Below are positions 23,720 through 35,822 of a stretch of DNA of 64,000 nt, in pieces. The stretch is from Chamaecrista fasciculata (Eukaryota; Streptophyta; Magnoliopsida; Fabales; Fabaceae): assembly GCA_003254925.1 (NCBI GenBank), contig QANZ01046034.1, forward strand, positions 1-64,000, read 5' to 3'. The notes below the pieces were generated by a model that did not search any database, was not told the origin of the DNA, and worked only from the letters and a program-made list of their open reading frames with translations. A program made the position numbers and the translations under genes. Every line of letters starts with the position of its first letter. The stretch's first letter is position 1.

Positions 23720-25696
23720 CTACAGTGAAGGAGAAGAAACAAACTGTCTGGGTAAACTGAAAAGATCTTTCCCTTCAAAAGGAGAACTCCACTCCCGAGA
23801 ACCAGAACCAGCACCAGCACCTGATGCTGCTTCTGTAGAAGCTACTCCACCATCTTGTAACCCTGCCATGGGAACTATACTCCCATTTGTGGCTACTGAT
23901 CTCATTGATGACTGAGCAACCACTCCAGAAGAATTTGGGTCGTATGTATGAGTACTATTATTCTTTGTAAAAGGTGAAAGACCAAGCCATAACGCATCTG
24001 ACCTTGGTGATGATAACCCTCTATCCAAGGACCAGTCTATGTTGGTATAATCAAACTGCATTGATCCACCAGTGCTCCAGTCTACTGGAGATGATGCCCT
24101 TGATGGGGCAGCCGATCCCAACCCAGAAAAGAGCCCTAGAGACGAGGCAGCAGCTAGCGTCGGAGATGCACCTGTTCTATTCCACATACTATTCCCTCGG
24201 CTGGTTAATTGGGGATCTACCGGGTGGCTGCTGCCAGGAACAAACTGGTGCTGAGGTTGATATTGAAGTTGGTGGTACATCTGACTTGAATTCAGATAAT
24301 TTGGACTGAGGCTTCTATTGCTAGGAGGGCGAGATAAAAAGCCATTGGACCTCATTACTTCTACACTGTTAGTGGGATACCAACTGGCAGCTACTCCAGG
24401 AGGAGATGAACTCATGCTTGTGGCAGGAACCTGCTTAGCATTTACAGTTTGAGGACGCTGCATCACAACAACCGGTTCCCTAGCTGTTCCAGGCGGAAGG
24501 TTCTTAAAATCACCTCCAACAGCCATATAACGAGCTTCAGGCTTAGCAGGTGGGGTTGATAACTGCAAAGGTGATGCCAATGAATAAGACACAGAAGGAT
24601 TAGATCCTGCATTTGGCCACCTTTTATCGGCTGGAATATTTGCTACTTGGGGCTTTGTCCACTCTGACTTGGATTGAATCCTCTTCAGAGGCTGCACACT
24701 TTTGTTACTGGGTTCTAAAGATCCTCCGATGCTAACTGCAGACTTTGTGTAATTAAAATCCTTTTCATCTTTTTTGAGTTGATTGGGGATAAGACTAGGC
24801 TTTGCTTGTGGCCTTGCACTATGACTTGCAACTCCTGACTGCTTACCATTATTAAGAGTAGGAGGATCACCAGTTTCCTCAGGCTTTGGTGGACCAGATG
24901 GTGGGTCCTGCTTCACATCTCTCAAGGTTTCTGCCGCCTTATCAAGATCACCCTCGCAGGCAACTATTGCTCTTTCAACCTCTTGTTTTGAGCAACAATA
25001 CCTAGTTTCCATGTCTGCAATCCGAGCCAGCTCTTCAGATATGTCTATTTTCAAATTACCCCCACCTATGTGTTTATCCTTATGCTTCTCTGCTTCTTCA
25101 CCACCCTCAAACAGCCATGCAACCGACTCCTCAACCCTTCCTTCATTCAATATCAGTGCCATTGTTGCCCGTTCATGGGAAAATCCCATTGCCACAAGCT
25201 GCTGAGCAAGTGCCTCGAGTTTCCTAGACATAAGATAACCACTACAACGCTCATGCAATTCTTGAGCTCGCCTTTCCTTCTGACGTTGATGTTTTCTCTC
25301 ATTCTTTTGGCGAATTTTTTCTCGCTTGTCATTATCAGCTCCTGGTACTGCTTCTGATCGAACAGGAAGATTAGAAGCTTTCTCTTTATGGTCCTCTGAC
25401 TCACCAGACCAACTTCCATTATTAGAAACAGAATCATACTCAACACCAGTCACCACTGAACCCCCTGAATGATCATCAGTTTCATCTATGTTCCGAAATC
25501 GACCATTGGAATGGATTGGAGATGTAGAAGATGCTGATGACGTTTCAAGAGTATGAAATGTTCCTGATAATGGGTTGTATGCACTAGCTGGTATACCAGA
25601 ATTTGAATTATTAGATCCTGGAGGCTTTATAGAAGCCTTCTGGGCTTCTTTGCTCCCCTTTTTGTCTTTGGACTTAGATCTGGATCCAGGAGACAT
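23720..25696 (-). CDS. UBA-domain (ubiquitin-associated) protein
   Basis: Single coding exon, about 658 aa. Start placed at MSPGSRSKSKDKK (25696) rather than 14 codons upstream, because a splice acceptor (TTATTACAG) lies just before at 25720 and a basic 'MSP..RSKSKDKK' start is usual for this plant family. Residues about 160-210 form a UBA domain (LEALAQQLVAMGFSHERATM...VEESVAWLFEGG). A second helical UBA-like region follows (about 225-265: ELARIADMETRYCCSKQEVE, then ACEGDLDKAAETL). The rest is low-complexity Ser/Pro/Asn/Gln-rich and probably disordered, with a Gly/Ala/Ser-rich C-terminus. UBA domains bind ubiquitin; the specific role of this plant family is not established. It is convergent with the CMK gene. 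Confidence 0.85.
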   Translation of the reverse strand: MSPGSRSKSKDKKGSKEAQKASIKPPGSNNSNSGIPASAYNPLSGTFHTLETSSASSTSPIHSNGRFRNIDETDDHSGGSVVTGVEYDSVSNNGSWSGESEDHKEKASNLPVRSEAVPGADNDKREKIRQKNERKHQRQKERRAQELHERCSGYLMSRKLEALAQQLVAMGFSHERATMALILNEGRVEESVAWLFEGGEEAEKHKDKHIGGGNLKIDISEELARIADMETRYCCSKQEVERAIVACEGDLDKAAETLRDVKQDPPSGPPKPEETGDPPTLNNGKQSGVASHSARPQAKPSLIPNQLKKDEKDFNYTKSAVSIGGSLEPSNKSVQPLKRIQSKSEWTKPQVANIPADKRWPNAGSNPSVSYSLASPLQLSTPPAKPEARYMAVGGDFKNLPPGTAREPVVVMQRPQTVNAKQVPATSMSSSPPGVAASWYPTNSVEVMRSNGFLSRPPSNRSLSPNYLNSSQMYHQLQYQPQHQFVPGSSHPVDPQLTSRGNSMWNRTGASPTLAAASSLGLFSGLGSAAPSRASSPVDWSTGGSMQFDYTNIDWSLDRGLSSPRSDALWLGLSPFTKNNSTHTYDPNSSGVVAQSSMRSVATNGSIVPMAGLQDGGVASTEAASGAGAGSGSREWSSPFEGKDLFSLPRQFVSSPSL

Positions 25697-25719
25697 GTCC
25701 TTACCAAGCAAATAAGGCC

Positions 25720-28700
25720 CTGTAATAATGAAGTACATAAATTAGACATTTTTCTCCCCTCTTAAATTGACCACAGATTAGTATAGTAAAAACACATAAT
25801 AAATATATACATGTAAACGGAAGATAAACTCATAAAACTATCTCCACTATGTAAAATTCTGCTAACATCAATACCACCTTACGCATACAGATCTATTTGC
25901 AACCAAGCATGAACTTACAAGATGAACAAATATAATTTTGAACACAGTATAAAAGTCTGAAGGTGGTGGCACATATCAATATCTTGGAATCCCTTCATGA
26001 AAAAGGAAATTATTAATCCTCATCTGATAATCATCTTATTAGTCAGCCTGAAAAGAACTAAAGGCAGAAGCATGACATTTTATCACCACATCTACTTTTA
26101 GTTACCAGGTCAAGGGTCGGTTTAATTTGTCACAGATAGTTCATGCAGCAAAAGAGAACAACAAGGGAAAAACCTACCCTAATTTAAAGTCAACAAAATT
26201 AAACTAAAAAGAGCAAGGTTATAAAATGAAATTCAACCAAGAAGTACATGTTAACGCAATTCCATGAATTTTATCACTTAGAATGGCCTACATCTAACAA
26301 ATACACGCAGAAAGACACAAAAACAGTTGATTGCTGGATTTTGTCTATTTTTCTACATAATGAACTGCAACTTATTTTGTTTATTATGTTTCCAATTTCA
26401 ATGATAATTCCAGCACTAAAACCTAACCTATCATACATCAACCAGAGTAGATCCAGAAAACTTGGTAGGTAGTCAGATGCATAAAAAATAAAGATTGTCC
26501 ACACAACATTAATTATTACAATCATTTGTGAAACTGCAGGAGATTAGAGATTGCCCACACAACTAACTTAGTATGCATCATAGAGGAAAAGAATGATTAT
26601 TTACTATACTTTCTCTTCTAGCATTCAGTACTTCTAGTACAAATTTTTATGGCTTAATAAACTAAAATTTACAAACTAAGCTTCCCCTGTCATTACTTGC
26701 CTCCCTATCATATTCTTGAAAGGTTCGTAAATAACATTGGATGAGAAAGACATCACACATTTTGGTACAAAAGCAATAAGGTGCTTCCAGCAGAAAATGG
26801 AAAATTTACAATATCAAACATATAAAACCCAATTATCTATAGAAACAGCAGCAAGATACCCATTGCAACTAATTTAATGCCTCAGGTTCTTCAGTGTTCA
26901 GTGTTTTCTACATTGTTCTTCATAATCAAGATAAAAGTTACAATTGTGAATATAGTTTATTTAGAACAGATGTGCTTCAATGTATACTTGCAGATATACA
27001 CTCTAAAATGAATCTATTAATGTTAAAGTTTACGAGAAAATATGTACAAATAAATCAGAATCTTCTAAAACTTAAGGAAAACTAACAGATCAACAATTAC
27101 TGTTAACTTCTACTCTTCTATCTTTCACAATAAGGTAGACAAAGGCGAAAGCGCCCCCTAAATTGCCTTAAGCAAGAGGCAATAGAAAGGCGCACGCTGA
27201 AGTGATATAAGAGATGCAAAGCTAAGAACACTATCTTAAGTTCTAATATAATAATAATCAACTAATAAGTCTTAAGGAATTAGAGTCATATATCAAATTG
27301 AAGAGCTAAAAAGGCACTCGAAGTGGAGCGCCTAAGTGAAGCCATCACCTAACATGGTGTCCAAGGCGTTGGCCTCACATGGCACCTCCCCTCAGTTACA
27401 TACTAACACCAAAAGTTATAATTCTTCCAATACACCATCACATCTCCTATTAGCATAGAAACCTGTGTTATGATTACACGTTTACAATAACCATCACACT
27501 AAGTTATAATTCTTCAAATACACCATCATATTTATCAGCCAATCCCCCCCACCCCACAAAACAAGAAAAAGGATCATGCATGTCAGTTCAATTCAGAACA
27601 ACCTAGTTTGCATGAGCATGTTCAAGGAAGCATGGCATAAATTAGGAGAATCAAATAAATGAGATATAATGTTTCCTCAACTGATCAAGGCACATTTAGT
27701 ATTTCTCCATATCTTCCATGGTTCAACATTAAAGAAGTTAATGTTAACGATATAATACATCTTTCTAGGGATTAATTGTTCTTGAAACAGAAAAACAGTA
27801 TCAATATCAGCATCAAAACTTCTCAATGCAACATAGTAACAAATGGTCTAACTACATCCTGCACAAAATCAGGTATTCAAGGATGCCTAAAATGACAAAA
27901 TAGCTTGAGATCTTACATATTGGAGGTCTCCTTCAATTCTAACTTCTAACTGACAAGGACCTCTGGGCACATCAATTGTATTCAACTTCTACCTCTCCCC
28001 ATATAAATTTTCTTACAGTTAAACCCCATTCCCACATGAGCGGTCAGGGATAAAATAATGAATTAGCATACTATGTAACAACACAGGGACATCTTGTCAA
28101 AATCAGGCATACACTTGGCTGAAAGGTATGCAATACTATACACTCTCGTGAGTCTGGTCAACATTTAGCATGAATTGCTTCCACGTAAGCAAAAGAGAAA
28201 GGAGTACAATAAGAAAAATCAAATGAATATTCGACGGTAACCTTCTAAGTTAGTAACAGGAAATCTATACATATTCTGAAAAGCAAAAAGAAGATAGCAA
28301 TAATCATGCATACTAGCAGTGTCGTTTAACTCAAATTCTAAGTTAATGCTTCGCCTAACTGTTCCCAGAATTTCATAATTACAAATCTCCTTTTCTAAAT
28401 TTTTGATTGGGCAAGCAGTCACGGTTCTACAATTCCTATAATGGAATGTGTACATTCAAGTTCAGAAAGTCACAGCTTTCTAAGGGAAAAAAACAGATTG
28501 GAAATGGTAGCTCACCCACAAATCCACGTTCAAATGATATCCCTAAAATTAAAGAGCCGTAATCATCCGAAATGAATTCAGAGGGTGTGAGAATCACCAA
28601 GACTACCAAGGGTCCATTCTACTTCGTCCAACTCAACAAAACCAATCAAAAAAGCGCCCAAAGTCGCAATTCCCACGCAACAAATTCGATAATCCAGAAT

Positions 28701-28881
28701 GCAGAATCCGAATCACTGAATTCAAATTATTACAAAAATCCAAAACCCAAAACACAATTTAAGTCCCTAACAATCAATATAGCGGCTAGTCCCAATAGGA
28801 TCATGAGACGGACTAAAATTTCAAAAAAAAAAAAAAAGGAAAATTACGAAGCAGAGATAGAAGAAACGGAGACGAACCAAC
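25720..28881 (-). other. Long 5' UTR intron of the UBA-protein gene
   Basis: On the - strand a donor ACAG|GTTGGT (exon end 28882) and an acceptor TTATTACAG| (exon restart 25719) bracket 3,162 bp without open frames. The coding start follows the acceptor by 23 bases. Long introns in the 5' UTR of plant regulatory genes often affect expression. Within it, about 27134-27390 is a GC-richer patch with 'GGCGC' and 'AGGCG' words at both ends that resembles an old MITE. The rest is AT-rich with nothing I can name. The intron model is inferred from splice signals only. Confidence 0.55.
27134..27390. repeat. Possible old MITE inside the UBA gene's UTR intron
   Basis: The left part reads AAAGGCGAAAGCGCCCCC and the right part contains 'GGAGCGCCTAAGTGAAGCC' and 'CCAAGGCGTTGGCCTC', against an AT-rich middle. 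The GC-rich ends with AGGCG/CGCCT words suggest an inverted-repeat element, but I could not delimit termini or a target duplication. Confidence 0.3.
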
Positions 28882-29070
28882 CTGTAGTTTCAAAAATAAT
28901 TACGTTGATGATTGATAGATAGATCGCTGTTGAACGGCAAAATCGTTGAGAACTTAGAGAAGGAAAGATGCAAGAGAGAGATAGGTTTTTCGAGGCTCAA
29001 ACTGAATTTGGTAGAATTAGGGTTTTGAAGAAACCGGAGATCTGAGGAGAAAATACACCAAAATGTTGGG
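28882..29070 (-). promoter_or_regulatory. 5' UTR exon and promoter region of the UBA-protein gene
   Basis: On the - strand a CT-rich leader contains 'AAAACCCTAATTCTACC' (an AACCCTAA telo-box-like element, common near starts of plant housekeeping genes), then CTCTCTCTTGCATC and the splice donor at 28882. The transcription start is estimated near 29070. Confidence 0.45.
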
Positions 29071-30642
29071 AGTAGATCTGCTGAAATACAAAAGTAGTAA
29101 AGTATAAATCTCATCCGTCCATTAAATAATTCTAAAAAAATTCAGAACAATGAAAGGTCAAGATCTCATGATTTACATAGTTCACCATTTTTCTACTTTA
29201 GCATATCCACTCCCAAAAATGTCCTATTAACAGAAGATATAATATTTCCTTCTAATTTTTTTTCCCATATTATATTGCGCTTTTTTCTTTATAATATTTG
29301 TTTTTTTCTTTATAATTGACAATTTAATTTTCTTTCTAATTTATGATGAGTCACATGTGGGCTGGATATGAAATTCACAAGTAGTTTAATAAAGACAATT
29401 ATTTTGTATAAAGAAGAGTTATTACTTATTTTACATTTGTGTACGTCCACAGATACTCCATTGATTATTTCCTTAAGTAGTTATTTTCCATTTTGTGATT
29501 TTAAGAAAATAATGAAAATTCATTTATCAAAACAACAGAAAACATTTCTTCAGAATTATTTCAAAAACACTACCCAAAAAAAATACTCGGTAAACAAAAT
29601 CTAAAATTAGATCTAAACCAGGACATGTTTTTCTATTGGTGAAAATAAATTTACAATGTAATAATAATAAAAAGAATAATTTTTATTTTTCATGAAGTAA
29701 TAAATATACATTCCAATCACGTGGAAAATAATCATTGAATCGAACGTCTAAAGTTCAGTAGTTAACCTCCCCAGGCCAAATACTTTTAAAACTCTTATAT
29801 CTGAAAAACACTATTAAATTCTCATTTGATAGAATATAAATAAATCGAGTCTCACTTTTTATTATAAATATATCAATAGGATATAAACGTTCTTGATAAG
29901 AGATTAACACAATAAATTAAATAATCATGTGAACAAAAAGATAAATACTAACAACGAAAACAAAAATATTTCAAAATGTTTCTTCGACCTATCTCTTTTC
30001 ACGTAAATCTCAATTAGCTTACTTCAGCCAACTTTATATATATTAAAGGATATTCACTAAGAAACATTATAACTCCCATACTCAACTTTTACAATTATTT
30101 TTAAAAATATTCATGTGCAAATAACACAATTCTCATGCTTTATTCTACGTAAAAGGTTTTGTTGCTTAGAAAAGGCCTTTCTAGCACAAAATATAATGAA
30201 TTGTTGTTACAAAACTAATGAAATAATGAGATATCAAAATATATAAGAAATGAGCTAATGCTCAATTTTAGGCTCCTAATTAGCAAAGCCATGTGCTACA
30301 TCGGTTCAAGTTATACGTTATTTCTAAGATTCAGTACTAAATAATGTGTAGTCAATCACATGCATGGTACATTTCGATGATTATCAACATTATGTTCACA
30401 CATTTTAATAATCACTAAATTTGATTAGAATAGTCACTTTCTCTAATTAATACCTCTATCTTGAAAATTTTACAAAATATAACATATTCTTCTCAACAAA
30501 ATTGCTATATACATGTGATTGTGAATGTTAATTTTGAAAGTGTCAAAGATAGAGCGTTAGATTATAAAGAAATTTACATATTTCATTTTCAATTAAATAA
30601 TTTGATAAAAGTAGTTAAAGAATTAATTTAAATTAAAAAATA
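29071..30642. other. AT-rich intergenic stretch
   Basis: No gene, RNA or delimited repeat seen. Very AT-rich with many short stop-laden frames. Its last bases (30634-30642) are the left target duplication of the next element. Confidence 0.5.
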
Positions 30643-31108
30643 GGTCAAAGATTTATTTAGGTCCTCAATGTATGTCATAATATTCAATTTAATTTTTTAT
30701 ATTTTAAAATATTCAAATTAATCCTAAATGAATGCAAAAATGTTTCGATATGATTTGACATTACGTTCCGTCCATTTGCTCCAATAATAATAACAAGTAT
30801 GGGATATAACATTGAGGTAATGAGGCTTAGGGTTTTTTTGTTGTTCTTTTTCATTTGAAAAAATTCACATAACCAAATAGTGCTAGCTAGGAGAGGAGTA
30901 GTCAGGTAAGCACGACACGTCGTTATAGCGAAGTAAATGGATGGAATGTAACGTCAATACCATTTGAAATATTTTGTATACATTTGAGATCAATTTGAAC
31001 ATTTTAAAATATAAAGAATCTAGTAAATGGATGGAATGTAACGTCAATACCATTTGAATCTATTTGAGCATTAGGACATACATTTAGGATTAAAATGACT
31101 CTTTGACC
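30643..31108. mobile_element. Mutator-like MITE, second well-preserved copy
   Basis: A 466-bp non-coding element. The left end is GGTCAAAGATTTATTTAGG; the reverse complement of the right end is GGTCAAAGAGTCATTTTAAT. Both arms then carry 'TAATGTATGTC' type words. The flanks are TAAAAAATA (30634-30642) and TAAAAAATG (31109-31117), a 9-bp target duplication with one mismatch. Inside, a 36-bp word beginning GTAAATGGATGGAATGTAAC occurs twice about 80 bp apart (about 30944 and 31024). Same family as 248-830. Confidence 0.75.
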
Positions 31109-31339
31109 TAAAAAATGACATGTTTCTTTATAAGATTATCATATTCTTGTCAAATATATATGATATTCATTTAAAACAAAAAGAGTAATAATAGTATAAT
31201 ACTCCAATTACAGCCTTGATTAATTAGGTTAACATAATCTCCATATAAACAAGGGGGAATGATAACTCAAGAGTAATCTGTATTATACTAATTATTATTT
31301 ATTTATGTATATATTAAAATAAAAAAAAAAGATATATAA

Positions 31340-31512
31340 ATGGCGGGCTGGCGGGTTGGGTTGAGTTGAGTGAGCTCAGAATTTTGAAACTCACAGCCCA
31401 ACCCAAACCATTATGGGCTAGGAATTTTCAAACCAAACAAACCTATCAACCCAAACCTACGGGTTGGGTTGGTTTTGGCGAGTTGGCCCGAAACGCTGAA
31501 CACCCCTAATCA
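31340..31512. repeat. hAT-type MITE fragment
   Basis: Opposed GGTTGGGTTGAG and CAACCCAAACC words form an imperfect fold-back, and the right edge GAACACCCCTAATC resembles the TAGGGGTGTTC terminus common to plant hAT MITEs. The left terminus and an 8-bp duplication are not found, so it is probably truncated. Confidence 0.4.
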
Positions 31513-31855
31513 ATCCCATTAATTGGCTTCACTCATTATCCGACCCCACATACACACTCACAATCACCATTAAGATGAGATCTCATCGGCCTGATTTTCA
31601 AAGTATACACATAGCTATAAATCATGAATGAATTGAACAACACCAATTGAGGTTTATTTAAAAATATAATTATAAAATAAATATTCTATCTTTAATACCA
31701 ATCTTTCAAAATTAACAAAAATTCTTAAAAGTTGATTGTTAAGTAATTGGGATAATACTTACTTGCATCACCCACTTATTTGAAGTTTCAAGTAATTAGA
31801 ATAATGAGGATATGATTTATGTGGAGGTAGTATCAATCACAATAGTTCTTGTGCA

Positions 31856-32173
31856 TTCAAAAACACGAAATCCACCATCCGAAACTCAGATTTCACGATT
31901 TAGCCTCCAAAAAACACAATTCAGTATGTACTCGAAGGAAGAAGATTTCGTGTTTTTTTAGGCTGAATAGTGAAGTTTAAGTTTAAGAGGGTAGATTTCA
32001 TGTTTTTGACCATGTACGTAAACTGCACATGCTTTTTTTTCGCCAAAAAGTAATGGAAAAAGAGTTTTGGGTACCAAAGTGCCAACGACGAATAGAAAAG
32101 GGTACTAAAATGTTACTTTTGAAAGAATAAGGTTCTAAACCACAAGGTACCAAATTAAGTGTAATTTACCCTA
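31856..32173. mobile_element. Truncated relative of the fold-back element at 46909-47409
   Basis: Shares with that element, in the same order, words such as 'TTTCACGATTTAGCC', 'TTTTGACCATG', 'GTTTTGGGTACCAAAGTGCC' and the right end GTGTAATTTACCC. The left arm corresponding to 46909-47090 is missing, so this copy lost one terminus. Confidence 0.6.
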
Positions 32174-32728
32174 TTATATATTATGATGACATGTTTGAAA
32201 TGTTCCAATTTTATTAGATGTCCCTAAAGGGACAACATACTTTGACGGGCTCAAAAGGTACAAATGTATGAAAATAAAGAAACATATGGTTGAATTGGAT
32301 TAGGCTAAAATTGTTGTAGGACAGGTTAATTTGGGTTGAATTATAAAGAAAAATATTTCAATCCAAATCATCCAAAATCAAATAGCATTGGGTTGGGTCG
32401 GACGGGTTCGCGGGTCCATCCATTCCAATTTAAGCAATATCATATGTTATGTGAAAAATCAATGTTTTTGTACTCAAATTTTAATGAAAAAATTTTCTAT
32501 TATTGTTATGTGAATAAATAAATCAATAATTTGATCAAAACTTAAAAAAGTTATATACTCATATTTGAAGTAGCTAAAATTAATGTGCAACATTGTAAGA
32601 TAGATGTTAACATTTTCAATTAAGTAACACCTTATGTTATGAGTTGAATTATATTAAATTGTATTGAATTATATATCATAAGTTAGTCTTAATATACAAA
32701 ATGTAGTGTTCCAATATATTAAAAAAAA

Positions 32729-32729
32729 N
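32729..32729. other. Undetermined base at a sharp sequence boundary
   Basis: A single N after eight A residues. The next bases enter directly in the protease region of a copia polyprotein. This looks like a contig join, so the missing 5' part of the retrotransposon may be an assembly effect. Confidence 0.6.
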
Positions 32730-35700
32730 TACCACTTGGGTATTGGATACTGCTTGTGGTTCTCACATATGTACTAATGTGCAGGGGTTGAGAAGAAGTA
32801 GAAAGCTGAGCAGAGGCGTGGTGCACCTACGTGTGGGCAATGGAGCAAGGGTTGCTGCTGTTGCTGTAGGGACATACGAGCTTGTTTTGCCCACTGGGAT
32901 TATTTTGTCTTTGAATAATTGTTATTACGTTCCATGTTTAAGTTCAAACATTATATCACTTTCTTGTTTGGATAAGGAAGGTTTTATTTGTGTGAATGGA
33001 AATGGAAAGTGTTCAATTTATAAAGATGATGTGTTATATGCTTATGGAGATCTGCATGATAACCACTATATCTTAGAATTGAAACAAAGACATAATAATA
33101 TCTATAACGTTGATACCAAAAGGATTAAGGTTGGCGAACCTAATCCTGCGTACCTTTGGCACTGTCGTCTAGGCCATATAAACGAGAGACGCCTCGAGAA
33201 GCTCCATTGAGATGGACTTCTAAGCTCATTTGATTTTGAATCATATGATGCTTGTGAATCCTGTTTACTTGGAAAGATGACAAAAGCGCCTTTCACTGGA
33301 CAAAGTGAGAGGGCATCTGACTTATTGGGAATCATACATAGTGATGTATGTGGACCCATGAGCATTTATGCCAGAGGAGGTTACTCCTACTTCATTACGT
33401 TCACTGACGACTTCAGTAGATATGGGTATATCTAATTAATGAAGCACAAGTCAGAGTCTTTTGAAATGTTCAAAAGATTTCAAAATGAAGTTGAGAACCA
33501 GCTTGACAAGAAAATAAAGATCCTTCGATATGATCGAGGAGGCGAATATTTGAGTCAAGAATTCACTGATCATCTTAGTAGTTGTGGAATAGTTTCACAA
33601 CTGACTCCCCCTGGAACACCACAGTGGAATGGTGTGTCTGAGAGGAGGAATCGAACTTTATTGGATATGGTTCGATCTATGATGAGTCAGACCGATCTTC
33701 CGCCATCCTTCTGGGGGTATGCTCTAGAAGCTGCCGCGTTCACACTTAACCGTGTTCCGTCTAAGGCCGTTGAGAAGACACCATATGAGATATGGAAAGG
33801 GAAGAGTCCCAATTTGTCATACCTCAAGGTTTGGGGATGTGAGGTTTATGTTAAGCAACAGCCTAACGATAAACTGTCTCCCAAATCCCTCAAGTGTCTA
33901 TTTGTGGGATACCCTAAAGAGACGGAAGGGTATTACGTCTACTGCCCAACTGACAACAAAGTGTTTGTGGTCAGGAGTGGATTCTTCTTAGAGATGGATC
34001 TTGTTTCCAAAAGAAACAGTGGGAGTAAGATAGAGCTTGAAGAAGTTCAAGCTCCACAAGACACGCCAGAGGCGCAGACAGAAACTGGAGAAGTTCCACA
34101 AGAGGTTGTGGAAGCTCCTCCACAAACACAAGGACCACGAAGGTCTGATAGAACACATTTCCAGCCAGAGAGATATTATGGATTTCTCGTGACTGAAAAC
34201 AAGGATGTGTTGCTCACCGAGCGTGGTGAACCCACCACCTATCAAGAGGCCATCGTAGATCCCAACTCAGAAAAATGGATTGAAGCCATGAAGGCTGAGA
34301 TGCAATCCATGTACGACAACCAAGTTTGGACCTTGGTCACTCCACCTGAAGGGGTAAAACCCGTAGGGTGTAAGTGGGTTTTCAAAGAGAAAACAGACAT
34401 GGATGGCAACGTCACCTTCTTCAAGGCGAGGCTAGTTGCAAAGGGATTTACGCAACGTCATGGTATAGACTATGACGAAACGTTTTCGCCTGTTGCAATG
34501 GCCAAGTCCATTAGGATCCTCCTTGTCATAGCTGCATATTATGACTATGAGACATGGCAGATGGATGTCAAAACAGCGTTGCTTAACGGAAGGCTGCCCG
34601 AGGATGTGTATATGATACAACCCGAGGGGTTTGAATGTCCTGAGGCACCAGATAAGGTGTGCAAGCTTCAGAGGTCCATTTATGGACTGAAGCAAGCATC
34701 CAAGAGTTGGAATCATCGTTTTGATGAGGTCGTCAAAGAGTTTGGCTTCCTACAAAACCCTGACGAACCTTGTGTTTACAAGAAGGTTAGTGGGAGCAAG
34801 ATTGTGTTCTTGGTACTGTATGTCGATGACATACTACTCATTGGGAATGATGTCTCAACCTTAGAGATTGTGAAATCCTGGTTGGGAAAATCCTTTTCAA
34901 TGAAGGACCTAGGAGAAGCCGCCTATATTCCAGGAATCAAGATCTATAGAGATAGATCTCGTAGGCTTCTTGGGTTGAGTCAAAGCACATACTTGGATAA
35001 GGTACTGAAGAGGTTCAGTATGCAAGACTCCAAGAAGGGATTCATTCCGATGAATCATGGGCTGACCCTAAGCAAGAAACAGTGTCCGAAGACACTTGTT
35101 GAGCGAGGTCGCATGAGTGGGATCCCCTATGCCTCGGCCATAGGATCCATCATGTATGCCATGCTATGTACTCGACCTGATGTGTCGTTTGCCCTGAGTA
35201 TGACAAGCCGATTCCAACAAGACCCTGGTGAGGATCATTGGATCGCTGTCAAGAATATCCTTAAGTACTTAAGAAGGACTAAGGATGAGTTCTTGGTTTA
35301 CGGTGGAACTGATGAAGAGCTATGTGTAAGGGGTTACACAGACGCTAGTTTCCAAACCGACCAAGATGACTTCAAATCGCAGTTGGAAGAGTTCCAAGCA
35401 GAGCACGATTGCCGATTCTACAACGGAGTCCGAGTATATTGCAGCATCGGATGCGGCAAAGGAGGCTGTGTGGATTAGAAAGTTCATCTCCGAGCTTGGT
35501 GTGGTTCCGACCATCTCTGATCCCATTACCCTGTATTGCGACAATAGTGGAGCTATTGCGCAAGCCAAGGAGCCACGGTCCCACCAGAGGACCAAACATA
35601 TACTCAGACGTTTTCACCTCGTAAGGGAGATGATTGACATAGGTGATGTGAAGATTTGCAAAGTAGCAGGTGAGGATAATGTTGCTGATCCTCTGACAAA

Positions 35701-35773
35701 GCCGCTTGGAAGGGTTATACATGAGAGACATGTATCGTCGATGGGGATTAGACGCATTGATCAGTGTACCTAG
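32730..35773 (+). pseudogene. Ty1/copia retrotransposon polyprotein, 5'-truncated and inactivated
   Basis: Order of domains: aspartic protease (WVLDTACGSHI), GAG-pre-integrase zinc finger (HCRLGHIN...CESCLLGK), integrase core (IHSDVCGP, FTDDFSRYG, NGVSERRNRTLLD), reverse transcriptase (CKWVFKEKTD, DYDETFSPVA, YVDDILLIGND) and RNase H (GYTDAS, TTESEYIAASDAAKEA, YCDNSGAIAQAKE). Integrase upstream of reverse transcriptase is the copia order. The gag region and 5' LTR are absent. Defects: in-frame stops at 33208-33210 and 33433-33435, and in RNase H a deletion of roughly 40 bp near 35380 that shifts frame (the frame resumes as WKSSKQSTIADSTTES). The polypurine tract GCAAGTGGGAG (35810-35820) follows the end of the coding region at 35773. 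A dead copy. Confidence 0.9.
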
Positions 35774-35822
35774 GAGTAGGAACAACTAGATTGATGATTG
35801 TACCCTAGTGCAAGTGGGAGTC

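Larger units (their letters stand above)
31109..32728. other. Intergenic DNA with MITE debris
   Basis: About 31340-31512 is GC-richer, with repeated GGGTTGGGTT / AACCCAACCC words and a right end GAACACCCCTA typical of plant hAT-type MITEs (left end not found). About 31856-32173 is a truncated fold-back element. About 32220-32420 again has 'GGGTTGGGTCGGACGGG'-like words. No gene seen. Confidence 0.45.

Noticed and set aside
23974..24309. Open frame on the + strand opposite the UBA protein
   Set aside because: It is the complement of a long, well-supported coding exon. No domain is seen.
28572..28922. A 116-codon open frame on the + strand near the UBA gene's first exon
   Set aside because: Low-complexity Lys/Asn/Thr sequence opposite the UTR intron and leader. 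No domain and no promoter.
34242..34716. Minus-strand open frames across the reverse-transcriptase region
   Set aside because: They are shadows of the copia polyprotein frame.
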